This document shows positions 7,797-17,300 of a stretch of DNA of 64,000 nucleotides, piece by piece. The translations under genes and the position numbers were made by a program. Numbering within the stretch: the stretch's first letter is position 1; each line of letters begins with the position of its first letter. Below the pieces are notes generated by a model. The model ran no database searches. It saw nothing but the letters and a program-made list of their open reading frames with translations, and had not been told where the DNA came from. The DNA is from Streptomyces cinnabarinus (lineage in GTDB: Bacteria > Actinomycetota > Actinomycetes > Streptomycetales > Streptomycetaceae), in NCBI RefSeq assembly GCF_027270315.1, contig NZ_CP114413.1, positions 3,472,001 to 3,536,000 of the forward strand, given 5' to 3'.

Positions 7797-8132
7797 GTGA
7801 CCTCTCTGACTCGGATCCCCCTGAAGGGTGGGGGCTCGCTGCTGGTGGAAGAGCCGGGCCCGCCGGACGCGGGGCCGGTGAAGGCCGGCCGGATCGGCGA
7901 CACCGTGCGCGAGCTTCCCGGCACCCTGGAGGGCGCCCTGGAGCCGGTCACGCAGGCCGCCCGCGCCGCCCTCGCGTCGCTGCGCAAGGCCCGCCCCGAC
8001 GAGATCACCGTCGAGTTCGGCGTGGACCTCGCCTTCGAGGCCGGGGCCGTGATCACCAAGAGCCAGGCGGGCTGCCATCTGAAGGTGACCGTCACCTGGA
8101 GGGACGAGGACTCCGCCGGGGCAGCGCCATGA
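7797..8132 (+). CDS. Trypsin-co-occurring domain protein (CU044_2847/TCD1 type)
   Basis: Small cytoplasmic protein of 111 residues that resembles the TCD1 family (annotated as CU044_2847 family), named for its habit of sitting beside trypsin-like protease-NTPase genes. The visible features fit: an N-terminal strand pair (LTRIPLKGGGSLLVEE), a central helical stretch, and a C-terminal strand pattern PDEITVEFGVDLAFEAGAVI with a final VTVTW strand. Its stop overlaps the start of the protease-STAND-WD40 gene by 4 bp (ATGA), so the two are translationally coupled and almost certainly work together, perhaps as regulator or substrate of the protease. The molecular activity is unknown. The start is the GTG at 7797; the upstream Shine-Dalgarno is weak. 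Confidence 0.75.
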   Translation: MTSLTRIPLKGGGSLLVEEPGPPDAGPVKAGRIGDTVRELPGTLEGALEPVTQAARAALASLRKARPDEITVEFGVDLAFEAGAVITKSQAGCHLKVTVTWRDEDSAGAAP

Positions 8133-11100
8133 CCGGCGCGCCACCGACGCCGGGCGAGCCGGTCCCCTCCGAGCTGCCGATGTCGGTGGCACAGATCCTC
8201 GGGCCGGACGGCGAGGTCGCCGGAACCGGGTTCCTGGTGGCCGAGGGACTGCTGGTCACCTGTGCGCACGTCGTCGAGGCGGCCGGGGGCGGCCCCGGCA
8301 CGGAGATCCTGCTCTCCTTCCCGCACCTGGCGGACGCCGACGAGCCGACGGGCACCGTCCTCCCCGACCTGTGGCGTTCCGCGCAGGGCGAGGACGTGGC
8401 CTTCGTCCGGCTGAGCGGGACCCCGGCCGGCGCCCGCGTCCTGCCCCTCGGCTCCGCGGAGGGCCGCGGCGGCCACAAGGTGCGCTCCTTCGGGTTCCCC
8501 GCACAGGCCCCGCCGGAAGGACACCTCGGGTTCGGCGAGGTCGGCGACCTGCTGCCCGCCGTGGACGGCCGGGGAGCGCTGCTCCAGCTCACCAACGCCA
8601 ACGATCTGACCACCGGATTCAGCGGCGGACCCGTCTTCGACGAGGTGACCGGCCTGGTCATCGGCATGCTCACCGAGATCACCGCGCCGGACCTGTACGA
8701 ACGGGGTCTGGCCATCGCGTACGCCACGCCCACCGACGCACTGCGGGAGATCCTGCCGGAGCTGGCCGAGCGCGAGGTGTGCCCGTACCGGGGCTTGGAG
8801 CCGTTCACCGCCGAGCACGCCCGGTGGTTCCAGGGCCGGTCGGAGGCGGTACGGCAGGTGGTGGCGAACCTGGCCCGGCAACGGCGGCTGACGCTGCTGC
8901 TCGGCCCTTCGGGCTCGGGCAAGTCCTCGCTGATCCAGGCGGGCGTGCTGCGTGAGCTGGCGGAGGGCGAACTGCCGGGCAGCGACCGGTGGCTGCCGGT
9001 GGTGGCCCGGCCGAGGCAGGACATGCTCGCCGAGATCGAGCGGGCCGGACTGCCCGGGGCGAGCCGGGACGGCATCCCGGCGGCGGTCAACCGGAGGCTC
9101 GCGGCCGAGCCGGAGTACCACCGCGTCCTGCTGGTCATCGACCAGTTCGAGGAGCTGCTGGTGCAGAGCACCGACGGCCGGCTGGGGAGACTCCTGGACG
9201 CCATCGACGAGGTCACCTCGGCCGCCGACGCCTACACCAAGATCACCCTGATCCTGATCATGCGGGACGACTTCTACCCGCAACTGGCGGCGCTGGCCCC
9301 CAAGTTGCTGGAAGCCGCCATGCCGGGCCTGCTCAACGTGCCGGGCACGCTCAGCCACCAGGACCTGCACCACATCATCGTCCACCCCGCCAAGGACGTG
9401 GGGCTGCGCTTCCAGCCGGGGCTGCCCGAGCAGATCGTCAGCGACGTCCTGGAGACGACGCCCGAAGCCTCCCTCACCCGCCAGGCGCCCGCCACCGCCC
9501 TGCCCCTGCTGGAGATGACGCTCAAACAGCTGTGGGAGCGGCGCCACGACGGGTACCTCACACACGAGGCGTACCGGCGCATCGGAGGGGTCAACGGCAG
9601 CGTGGCCACCTGGTGCGACGACGCGCTGGACAAGATGTCCGCCGAGCAACAGGACATCGCCCGGCGGGCCCTGACGTCCCTGGTCCACCCCACCGACCCC
9701 AGCCACAACATCAAGGCCGTACGCTCCCAGGTCCCCCTCGACGAGCTGCGGGACCTCGCGGCCGACCCGAGCAGGACCGGCGGGCAGGAGGTGGTCGACT
9801 CCGTCATCGCGGCGCTCGCCCGCAGCCGCATCATCACCACCCAGACGCAACGGGAGCCGGAGGGCCCCGACGCCCCGCACGGGGAGCCGGTGGCCGAGCT
9901 GATCCACGAGGCGCTCATCCGCGACTGGGGCACGCTGAGCGACTGGATCGACGAGGAGCACCGCTTCCAGGACTGGCTGCACCGCACCAAGGAACGCCAG
10001 TCCCGCTGGGCCGAGATGAGGGACCCCGGCGACCTGCTCGGCGGAACGGCGCTGGCGGAAGGCGTAGAGCTGGCCCGGAAGCGGCGACTGCCCTCGGACA
10101 TCGCGGAGTTCCTGGCGGCGAGCCGGCAGCGGCAGCGGTCCTCGATCCGGCGGAGCCGGGTGCTCAACGGGGTCCTCGGCGGGGTGCTGGCCCTGGCACT
10201 GCTCGCGATGGTGGGTGCGGTCTGGGAGTGGGTCAGGGTGGGCAACGCCAAGGAACGGGCGCTGTCGCGGGAGATCGCCGCGGAGTCCGGCGAACTCCTC
10301 GGCACGGATCCGGAACTCGCGGCGTTGCTGGCGGTCAAGGCGTACCGCACCAGTCGGACGTCCGAGGCGATCGACAGCCTGGGCAGCGCGGCGGCTCTGG
10401 CGAAGCACGACCGTCTGTCCGGGCACACCGACGAGGTGCGTGCGGTGGCGTACAGCCCGGACGGCCGGTTCTTCGCGAGCGCGGCCGCCGACAACACCGT
10501 CCGGCTGCGGAACGCGACCACGATGAGGACCCGCTCGAGTTTCGTCGCGCACGACAACGCGTTGCACGCGATCGCCTTCCACCCCGAGCGCCAGATCCTG
10601 GCGACCGCCGGTGCCGACCGGGTCGTCCGCCTGTGGAATCCGGCCACCGGCAAGCACCTCAGGACACTCGGAGGACACACCGACCAGGTCAGGGCGGTGG
10701 CCTTCCAGCCCACGGGCGACGTCCTCGCGACCGCCGGTGACGACGGAACCGTCCGTCTGTGGAACCCGGTCACCGGAAAGCACCTCAGAACACTGCGAGG
10801 CCACACGGGGCCCGTGAGGGCCGTGGCCTTCCGCCCCGAGAACAATGTCATCGCGACCGCCGGTGACGACAAGACTGTCCGCCTGTGGAACCCGGAGACC
10901 GGCAAGCACCTCACCACCGTCAAGGGCCATACGCTGCCGGTGACCTCGGTGGTGTTCAGCCCGAGCGGCGACACCCTCGCCACCGCCGACGGCTACGAGG
11001 CCCACCTCAGGGATCCGGCCACCGGCGAGAGCCCGGGTGCGCTGTCGGACACGGCCTCCCTGATCGCCTTCAGCCCGGACGGCGAGACCTTCGCCACCGC

Positions 11101-12268
11101 CACCGACCGGTTCGTGCAACTGTGGGACACGGACACCCGCGCACCTCGTGCCACCTTCGCCGGTCATGCCAACAACGTGCTCGGGCTGGGATTCAGCCCG
11201 GACAGCAAGAGCCTCGCCACCGCGGGCCGCGACACGACGGTACGCCTGTGGAACGCGAGGGCCGGGCGCGACCGGAGCACCCTGCGGGGACACACCACCT
11301 CGGTGTACTGGCTGGCCTTCAGCCCCGACGGCAAGACCATCGCCAGCGCCAGCGCCGACTCCACCGCCCGCTTGTGGGACGCCGCTACGGGGAGCCCCGA
11401 CAAGGAACTCGCCGAACACAGCGGAGAGGTGAACACGGTGGCATTCCACCCCGACGGCGACATGGTCGCCACGGGAAGCGACGACGAAAGCCTGCGTCTG
11501 TGGGACACCGAAACCGGAATCAGCCAACCGCCTCTTACCGACCACGGCTCTCCGGTGCGCGCGGCGGCCTTCAGCCCCGACGGCAAGAACCTGGCCACCG
11601 GGGGTGAGGACGGAACCGTCCTGCTGAGGAACGCGGACACCGGCAGGGCTCGTGGCCGCCCGGTCGACGCACACTCCGACATCGTCTTCGACATGACGTT
11701 CAGTCCCGACAGCCGGGTTCTCGCCACGGCGGGCGCGGACTCGACGGCAAAACTCTGGGACCGGAACGGACAACTTCTCAATACACTCACCGGCCACAAT
11801 GCCGCCGTGATCTCCGTAGCGTTCAGCCCCGACGGCGGCACCGTCGCGACGGCGAGCAGTGACGGAACCGTCCGCCTGTGGAATGCGGCGAACGGCCGAT
11901 CGATCGCCGCTCTGACCGAGCACTCGGGAGCCGTGTTGGCCGTGGCGTTCCACCCTGACGGCGACCTCCTCGCCACCGGCAGCGAGGACGGCACCGTCCG
12001 GCTGTGGGACAGGGACAGCGGCAAGCCCCGCAGGACACTGCTCGGCAGCCTCAGTGGTGTGAACCACGTGACGTTCAGCCCCGACGGCAGCCGTCTCGCC
12101 ACCGCGGGCGTCGACGGGACCGGACGGCTGTGGGAGGACATCGCCACCTCCCCCGAACCCGAGACGATCATGGAGCAGATCTGCCGCACCTTCCACCGCG
12201 ACCTCACCCCGCAGGAACGCCAGGCCTACCTCCACGACGAGGACTCCGACGCCTCCGTCTGCCGCTGA
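8129..12268 (+). CDS. Trypsin-like protease / STAND NTPase / 14x WD40 membrane protein
   Basis: Very large signalling protein of 1379 residues. Residues ~18-210 form a trypsin-like serine protease with a complete triad: H47 in TCAHVV, D89 in EDVAF, S165 in GFSGGP. After a linker (CPYRGLEPF) comes a STAND-class NTPase with Walker A GPSGSGKSS (259-267) and Walker B VLLVIDQFEE (333-342). Its helical part runs to ~670. A single membrane helix lies near 678-702. From ~764 to ~1345 there are fourteen WD40 repeats, enough for two seven-bladed propellers, followed by a short tail. STAND proteins usually oligomerise when the repeat domain senses a ligand, so a protease triggered by recognition is the expected logic. 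It is coupled by a 4-bp overlap to a TCD1 gene. Confidence 0.9.
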   Translation: MTGAPPTPGEPVPSELPMSVAQILGPDGEVAGTGFLVAEGLLVTCAHVVEAAGGGPGTEILLSFPHLADADEPTGTVLPDLWRSAQGEDVAFVRLSGTPAGARVLPLGSAEGRGGHKVRSFGFPAQAPPEGHLGFGEVGDLLPAVDGRGALLQLTNANDLTTGFSGGPVFDEVTGLVIGMLTEITAPDLYERGLAIAYATPTDALREILPELAEREVCPYRGLEPFTAEHARWFQGRSEAVRQVVANLARQRRLTLLLGPSGSGKSSLIQAGVLRELAEGELPGSDRWLPVVARPRQDMLAEIERAGLPGASRDGIPAAVNRRLAAEPEYHRVLLVIDQFEELLVQSTDGRLGRLLDAIDEVTSAADAYTKITLILIMRDDFYPQLAALAPKLLEAAMPGLLNVPGTLSHQDLHHIIVHPAKDVGLRFQPGLPEQIVSDVLETTPEASLTRQAPATALPLLEMTLKQLWERRHDGYLTHEAYRRIGGVNGSVATWCDDALDKMSAEQQDIARRALTSLVHPTDPSHNIKAVRSQVPLDELRDLAADPSRTGGQEVVDSVIAALARSRIITTQTQREPEGPDAPHGEPVAELIHEALIRDWGTLSDWIDEEHRFQDWLHRTKERQSRWAEMRDPGDLLGGTALAEGVELARKRRLPSDIAEFLAASRQRQRSSIRRSRVLNGVLGGVLALALLAMVGAVWEWVRVGNAKERALSREIAAESGELLGTDPELAALLAVKAYRTSRTSEAIDSLGSAAALAKHDRLSGHTDEVRAVAYSPDGRFFASAAADNTVRLRNATTMRTRSSFVAHDNALHAIAFHPERQILATAGADRVVRLWNPATGKHLRTLGGHTDQVRAVAFQPTGDVLATAGDDGTVRLWNPVTGKHLRTLRGHTGPVRAVAFRPENNVIATAGDDKTVRLWNPETGKHLTTVKGHTLPVTSVVFSPSGDTLATADGYEAHLRDPATGESPGALSDTASLIAFSPDGETFATATDRFVQLWDTDTRAPRATFAGHANNVLGLGFSPDSKSLATAGRDTTVRLWNARAGRDRSTLRGHTTSVYWLAFSPDGKTIASASADSTARLWDAATGSPDKELAEHSGEVNTVAFHPDGDMVATGSDDESLRLWDTETGISQPPLTDHGSPVRAAAFSPDGKNLATGGEDGTVLLRNADTGRARGRPVDAHSDIVFDMTFSPDSRVLATAGADSTAKLWDRNGQLLNTLTGHNAAVISVAFSPDGGTVATASSDGTVRLWNAANGRSIAALTEHSGAVLAVAFHPDGDLLATGSEDGTVRLWDRDSGKPRRTLLGSLSGVNHVTFSPDGSRLATAGVDGTGRLWEDIATSPEPETIMEQICRTFHRDLTPQERQAYLHDEDSDASVCR

Positions 12269-12276
12269 CGCACCGA

Positions 12277-12300
12277 CGGCGGGCCCCGAAGGACCCGCCG
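12277..12300. terminator. Hairpin between convergent genes
   Basis: CGGCGGG (12277-12283) pairs with CCCGCCG (12294-12300), extended by CC/GG across one bulged A. It is placed between the WD40 gene and the convergent S37 peptidase and could serve both. Confidence 0.55.
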
Positions 12301-12330
12301 CCTGCACAACACCACGAACCTCAGGGCGAA

Positions 12331-13749
12331 TTACGGACGCAGCGTCCGCTCCACCGCCCGCTTGTCCAGCTTCGCGTCGAATTTCGCCAGTGGCTTCGCC
12401 GTCGACGGGTTCGACTGGACGGAGGACGAGGCCACGCCCGCCCACTCCAGGATCCGGGCCGTGGCCAGGGCCTTCTCGTCGGCCACCAGGCCGTCCACGC
12501 GGGCGCCGTGGTTCGCGCCGGGAGCCGTGAGGACGTACGAGTCACGGGCGCCCTTGCCGAGGCGGAACTGCTCCGCGCCCCACGGGTCGTTCTCGCCGTA
12601 GACGAAGAGCATGTGGCGCGCGTTGTGGCGGACCCAGGTGTCGACGTCCCGCATGGCGCTCGGCTGGAACGTCATCGGGATCGAGCGCGGCACGAAGTTC
12701 CGCGGCGGCAGGTAGCCGTAGCGGATGTACTTCTTCTCGATGTGCGGGAACACGATCGTCGGGGCGCCGAGCTGGGTGCCCGCCTGGTAGTAGTACGGCG
12801 TGTACGGCTCCAGGCCCTGGTCGGTGTAGAAGCTGAACCCCGCGATGGTGTCGATGGAGTTCCAGATGTCGTCGTCCGTCGCGTTCTTCGCGTCCGCCGG
12901 GATCGTGTCGCAGTCCGCCAGCAGGCTGTACTGCCAGAAGCCCCAGACGTAGTCGAGCACCGTCGCCTCGTACGCCTTGTCCAGGCTGCCCACGGTGTCG
13001 AAGGTGTAGCCGTTCTCCGCCGCGTAGGCGGCGTAGCGCTGCTCCAGCGGCTCACGGCGGACCAGGGCCTCGCGCTGGACGCCGTTCAGGCGGTCACGGC
13101 ACTCCTTGGTGCCGACGTTCGCGAAGAAGTCGTCGTAGGCCGAGTCCTCCTTGTTCACCACGTCGTTGGGGGCGACGTAGGCGACCACGCCGTCCATGTC
13201 ACGCGGGTAGAAGCGCTCGTAGTACGTGGCGGTCATGCCGCCCTTCGAGCCGCCCGTGGAGATCCACTTCTTGTCGTAGACCGGCTTGAGCGCCTTGAAG
13301 ATGCGGTGCTGGTCGCTCGCCGCCTGCCAGATGTCGAGCTTCGTCCAGTCGGCGGGGGCCGGGCGGGACGGGGTGAAGAAGCGGTATTCCATGGAGATCT
13401 GGTTGCCGTCCACGATCTGGGTCGGCTCGCGCCGGCTCGGGTTCGTGGAGACGTTGTAGCCTCCGGTGTAGAAGACCGTCGGGCGGCTGACGTCCTTGTG
13501 CAGCACGGTGATGCGCTGCTGGAACGTGCCCTTGGACGGGCGCCGGTGGTCCACCGGCTGGGTGTAGTTGAGGACGAAGAAGCGGTAGCCGGTGTACGGC
13601 TTCTCCTCCACCAGGCTCATGCCCGGTATGGCGAGCAGCCGGTCCTTGATGTCGGTGGCCTCCGGCTGGGCGGCGGTGGCCGCCCCTGCCGTGCTCAACG
13701 TGCCTATGAGCACCGTGAGCGCCAGCAGCCATCTGAGCGCCTTGCGCAT
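12331..13749 (-). CDS. Secreted prolyl tri/tetrapeptidyl aminopeptidase (peptidase S37, PS-10)
   Basis: Exported serine peptidase of 472 residues, in the S37/PS-10 family that includes the S. mobaraensis prolyl tri/tetrapeptidyl aminopeptidase, which trims short N-terminal peptides. A classical signal peptide covers residues ~1-27 (hydrophobic WLLALTVLIG, cleavage after A-A-T-A-A). The nucleophile elbow GGSKGG at 166-171 puts the active serine at 168 in an alpha/beta-hydrolase-like fold. Other family blocks are NYTQPVDHRRPSKGTFQQR and VYGENDPWG. Length is standard. It is flanked by a convergent gene and, upstream, by a tandem small secreted protein. Likely role: extracellular protein degradation during development. 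Confidence 0.88.
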   Translation of the reverse strand: MRKALRWLLALTVLIGTLSTAGAATAAQPEATDIKDRLLAIPGMSLVEEKPYTGYRFFVLNYTQPVDHRRPSKGTFQQRITVLHKDVSRPTVFYTGGYNVSTNPSRREPTQIVDGNQISMEYRFFTPSRPAPADWTKLDIWQAASDQHRIFKALKPVYDKKWISTGGSKGGMTATYYERFYPRDMDGVVAYVAPNDVVNKEDSAYDDFFANVGTKECRDRLNGVQREALVRREPLEQRYAAYAAENGYTFDTVGSLDKAYEATVLDYVWGFWQYSLLADCDTIPADAKNATDDDIWNSIDTIAGFSFYTDQGLEPYTPYYYQAGTQLGAPTIVFPHIEKKYIRYGYLPPRNFVPRSIPMTFQPSAMRDVDTWVRHNARHMLFVYGENDPWGAEQFRLGKGARDSYVLTAPGANHGARVDGLVADEKALATARILEWAGVASSSVQSNPSTAKPLAKFDAKLDKRAVERTLRP

Positions 13750-13864
13750 GCACCCTCCCCTGTGAGTTCAGATGTGCGCCCGGAAGCTATCGGAGCAACT
13801 GACGATCACACCAGAGGAGTTACCGACAAAAGCGGTCACAGACCGAATCTGATCAGCACAGAGC

Positions 13865-14254
13865 TCAGCACAGAATCCAGCCCGACGCGCCCGATCCGCC
13901 GCCCACCCGGCCCGTCACCTTCACGCAGCGATGGCCCGCGTACACCGACACCGTGAGCGTCTTGCGCTTGTGCTTGCCCGAGTAGGGCACCGGACGGTGG
14001 CCGCGCGCCTGCACGCTGACCGCCATCGTCCGCTTCCGGCCGGGGTTCTTGGCGAGGGTGAAGGCGCACACCGTTCCGCCGCTCCGGTAGACCTGCACGG
14101 AACCCGTGGAGAACGGCACGGTGCGCACCTTGCGGCCGGGGCAGGACGTCCCGGCGGCCTGTGCCTCGCCCGGCGCCGCGACGGCCAGCAGCCCGGACGC
14201 GATCAGCAGCGCCAGTCCGGTCCCCAGCCGTCGGCGTATCGCACCACTGTCCAC
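13865..14254 (-). CDS. Small secreted basic protein
   Basis: Predicted exported protein of 129 residues, unrecognised beyond being Streptomyces-like. A signal peptide is clear: RRRLGTGLALLIASGLLAVA then GEAQAAG, cleaved near residue 34. The mature part of ~95 residues is rich in lysine and arginine with four cysteines (SCPG, TVCAF, HRCVK, WILC) and alternates hydrophobic residues in beta-strand fashion (KTLTVSVYAGHRC). A small disulphide-bonded beta domain is plausible. The GTG at 14254 follows GGGGAGGAC at good spacing; the longer upstream reading frame is antisense-like and lacks support. No function can be assigned. Confidence 0.65.
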   Translation of the reverse strand: MDSGAIRRRLGTGLALLIASGLLAVAAPGEAQAAGTSCPGRKVRTVPFSTGSVQVYRSGGTVCAFTLAKNPGRKRTMAVSVQARGHRPVPYSGKHKRKTLTVSVYAGHRCVKVTGRVGGGSGASGWILC

Positions 14255-14336
14255 TGTGTCGTCCTCCCCGTACCCCGGCGATGAGCGTACTGATGTACGG
14301 ACGCCTGACGTACACCGGACGGTTGCGTGCCGACCC

Positions 14337-17300
14337 TCACGCGAGCTCGACGCCGACCGGTTCCCCGATGAAGGTCCGCCACAGCTCGGCGTACCGGCCG
14401 CCGAGGGCCAGCAGCTCGTCGTGGGTGCCGTCCTCGGCGACCCGCCCGTGCGCCATGACCACAACGCGGTCCGCGCGGGCGGCCGTTGTCAGCCGGTGCG
14501 CCACCACCAAGGTCGTACGACGGCCCGCCAGGCGGTCCGTCGCCTGGTTGACCTGCGCCTCCGTCGCCAGGTCCAGGGCGGCCGTCGCCTCGTCGAGGAG
14601 CAGGACGTCGGGGTCGACGAGTTCGGCGCGGGCCAGCGCGATCAGCTGGCGCTGACCGGCCGAGAGGTTGCGGCCGCGCTCGGCGACCTCGTGCAGATAG
14701 CCCCCGTCGAGGGTGGCGATCATCTCGTGGGCGCCCACCGCGCGGGCCGCCGCCTCCACCTCGGCGTCCGTCGCGTCGGGGCGGCCGTAGGCGATGGCGT
14801 CGCGGACGGTGCCCTGGAAGAGGTACGCCTCCTGCGGGACCACGCCGAGCCGGTGCCGGTACGCCGTCATGTCCAGGGCGCGCAGATCGGTGCCGTCGAC
14901 GGTGACCCGGCCGCCGGTCGGGTCGTAGAACCGGGCGACCAGCTTGACCAGGGTGGACTTCCCGGCGCCGGTCTCGCCGACGAAGGCGACGGTCTGGCCG
15001 GCGGGGATGCGCAGGTCTACGTCGCTCAGGGCCTCGTCGGCGCCGTCGGAGGAGCCGTACGCGAAGCTCACATCCTCGAAGGCGATCTCGCCGCGCAGGG
15101 AGAGCACGTCCAGCGGCTCGTCGGCGGACTTCGTGGACGTCGGCTCCTGGAGCAGCTCCTGGATCCGGCCGAGCGACACCGTGGCCTGCTGGTAGCCGTC
15201 GAAGACCTGGGAGAGCTGCTGGACGGGGGCGAAGAACAGGTCGATGTAGAGCAGGTACGCCACCAGCGCGCCGGTCGTCAGCGTCGCCGCGTCCACCCGG
15301 CCCGCGCCCACGATCAGCACGGCGGCCACGGCCACCGACGACAGCAACTGCACGAAGGGGAAGTAGACGGAGATCAGCCACTGGCCCCGGATGCGGGCCT
15401 GGCGGTAGCTGTCGCTGCGCTCGGCGAACCGCGCGCCGCCGTCCCGCTCGCGCCGGAAGGCCTGCACGATCCGCAGTCCGGACACCGACTCCTGGAGGTC
15501 GGCGTTGACCACCGACACCCGCTCACGGGCCAGCTCGTACGCCTTCACGCTCGCCCTGCGGAAGAAGAAGGTGGCGACGATCAGCGGCGGCAGCGTCGCG
15601 AAGACGACCAGCGCCAGCTCCAGGTCGATCACCAGCAGGGCGCCCATGATGCCGAAGAAGGTGACGACCGAGACGAAGGCGGTGACCAGGCCGGTCTGCA
15701 GGAACGTCGACAGGGCGTCGACGTCCGTCGTCATCCGGGTCATGATCCGGCCGGTCAGCTCGCGCTCGTAGTAGTCGAGCCCGAGCCGCTGGAGCTGGGC
15801 GAAGATCTTCAGCCGCAGCGCGTACAGCACCCGCTCACCGGTGCGCCCGGTCATCAGGGTCTCGCCGATCTGCGCCGCCCACTGCACGCTCACCGCGACC
15901 AGCCCGAGCAGGGAGGCCACCCAGACCGCGCCGAGGGCGAGTTCGGAGACCCCGCTGTCGATGCCGTGCCGGATCAGCACCGGCAGCAGCAGTGCGGTGC
16001 CCGCGTCCACGGCGACCAGGCCGAGGCTGGCCAGCAGGGGCAGCCCGAAGCCCCGCAGCAGACGCCTGAGGCCGTAGGACTCCTCCGGGGTGACCGCGCG
16101 GGCCTCGTCGACGTCCGGGACGTCGGTCGCCGGGGGCAGCGCCTCGACCTGGGCGAGGAGTTCGGGGGTGGCGGGGGCGCCGTCCATCGCGGTGTCGCGC
16201 GGGGTGCGCTCGCCCGCCCACAGCCGGGGCGTGATCCCGCGCTCGGCGTCGAACTCGGCGTCCAGCTCGGCCCGTACGGAGGTGTCCTCCTCCTGGGGCG
16301 GGGCGGCCGGGGTGTGTCCGGGCGAGACGCCGCCCAGCTCGTCGGGGTCGGTGAGCAGCCGCCGGTACAGGGCGGAGCGCTCCTGGAGCTCCTCGTGGGT
16401 GCCGAGGTCGGCGAGTCGGCCGTCGTCGAGGACGGCGATGCGGTCGGCGAGGTTCAGGGTGGAGCGGCGGTGGGCGATCAGCAGGGTGGTGCGGCCCTCC
16501 ATGACCTGGGCGAGGGCCTCGTGGATCTCGTGCTCCACGCGCGCGTCGACGGCGGAGGTGGCGTCGTCGAGGACGAGCAGGCGCGGGTCGGTGAGGATGG
16601 CGCGGGCGAGGGCGACGCGCTGGCGCTGGCCGCCGGAGAGGGTCAGGCCGTGCTCGCCGACCTTGGTGTCGTAGCCCTCGGGCAGCTCGGTGATGAACCG
16701 GTCCGCCTGGGCGGCGCGGGCGGCCTGCTCGATCTGCTCGTCGGTGGCGTCGGGGCGGCCGTAGGCGATGTTGGCGCGGACCGTGTCGGAGAAGAGGAAG
16801 GAGTCCTCGGGGACCAGGCCGATCGCAGCGCGCAGCGAGTCCAGGGTCAGCTCGCGGACGTCGTGGCCGCCGATGAGGACGGCCCCGTGGGTGACGTCGT
16901 AGAAGCGGGGCAGCAGCAGCGAGACGGTGGACTTGCCGGAGCCGGAGGAGCCGACCACGGCGAGGGTCTCGCCGGGGCGGATCTCGAAGGTCAGCCCGCC
17001 GAGGACGGGGCTGGTTTTGCCGTTGGCGCCTTCGTACCCGAAGGAGACGTCGTCGAACTCCACGGTCGCGGGGGCGTCGGCGGGGAGTTCCTTGGTGCCG
17101 TCCGCCATGGACGGCTCGGTGTCGATCAGCTCCAGGACGCGCTCGGTGCCCGCGCGGGCCTGCTGGGCGACGGTGAGGACCACGGCGAGCATCCGGACCG
17201 GGCCGACGAGCTGGGCGAGGTAGGTGGAGAAGGCGACGAAGGTGCCGAGGGTGATGTGTCCGCGTACGGCGAGCCAGCCGCCGACGGCGAGCATGGCGAC

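Noticed and set aside
10600..12165. DNA-level repeats considered as a mobile or tandem repeat element
   Set aside because: They are in-frame WD40 blades of a protein, with ~126-bp periodicity set by the fold.
5157..12445. Long minus-strand frames opposite the GH3 and WD40 genes
   Set aside because: Repetitive glycine/valine/arginine-rich mirror images of the plus-strand repeats; no ribosome site or domain.
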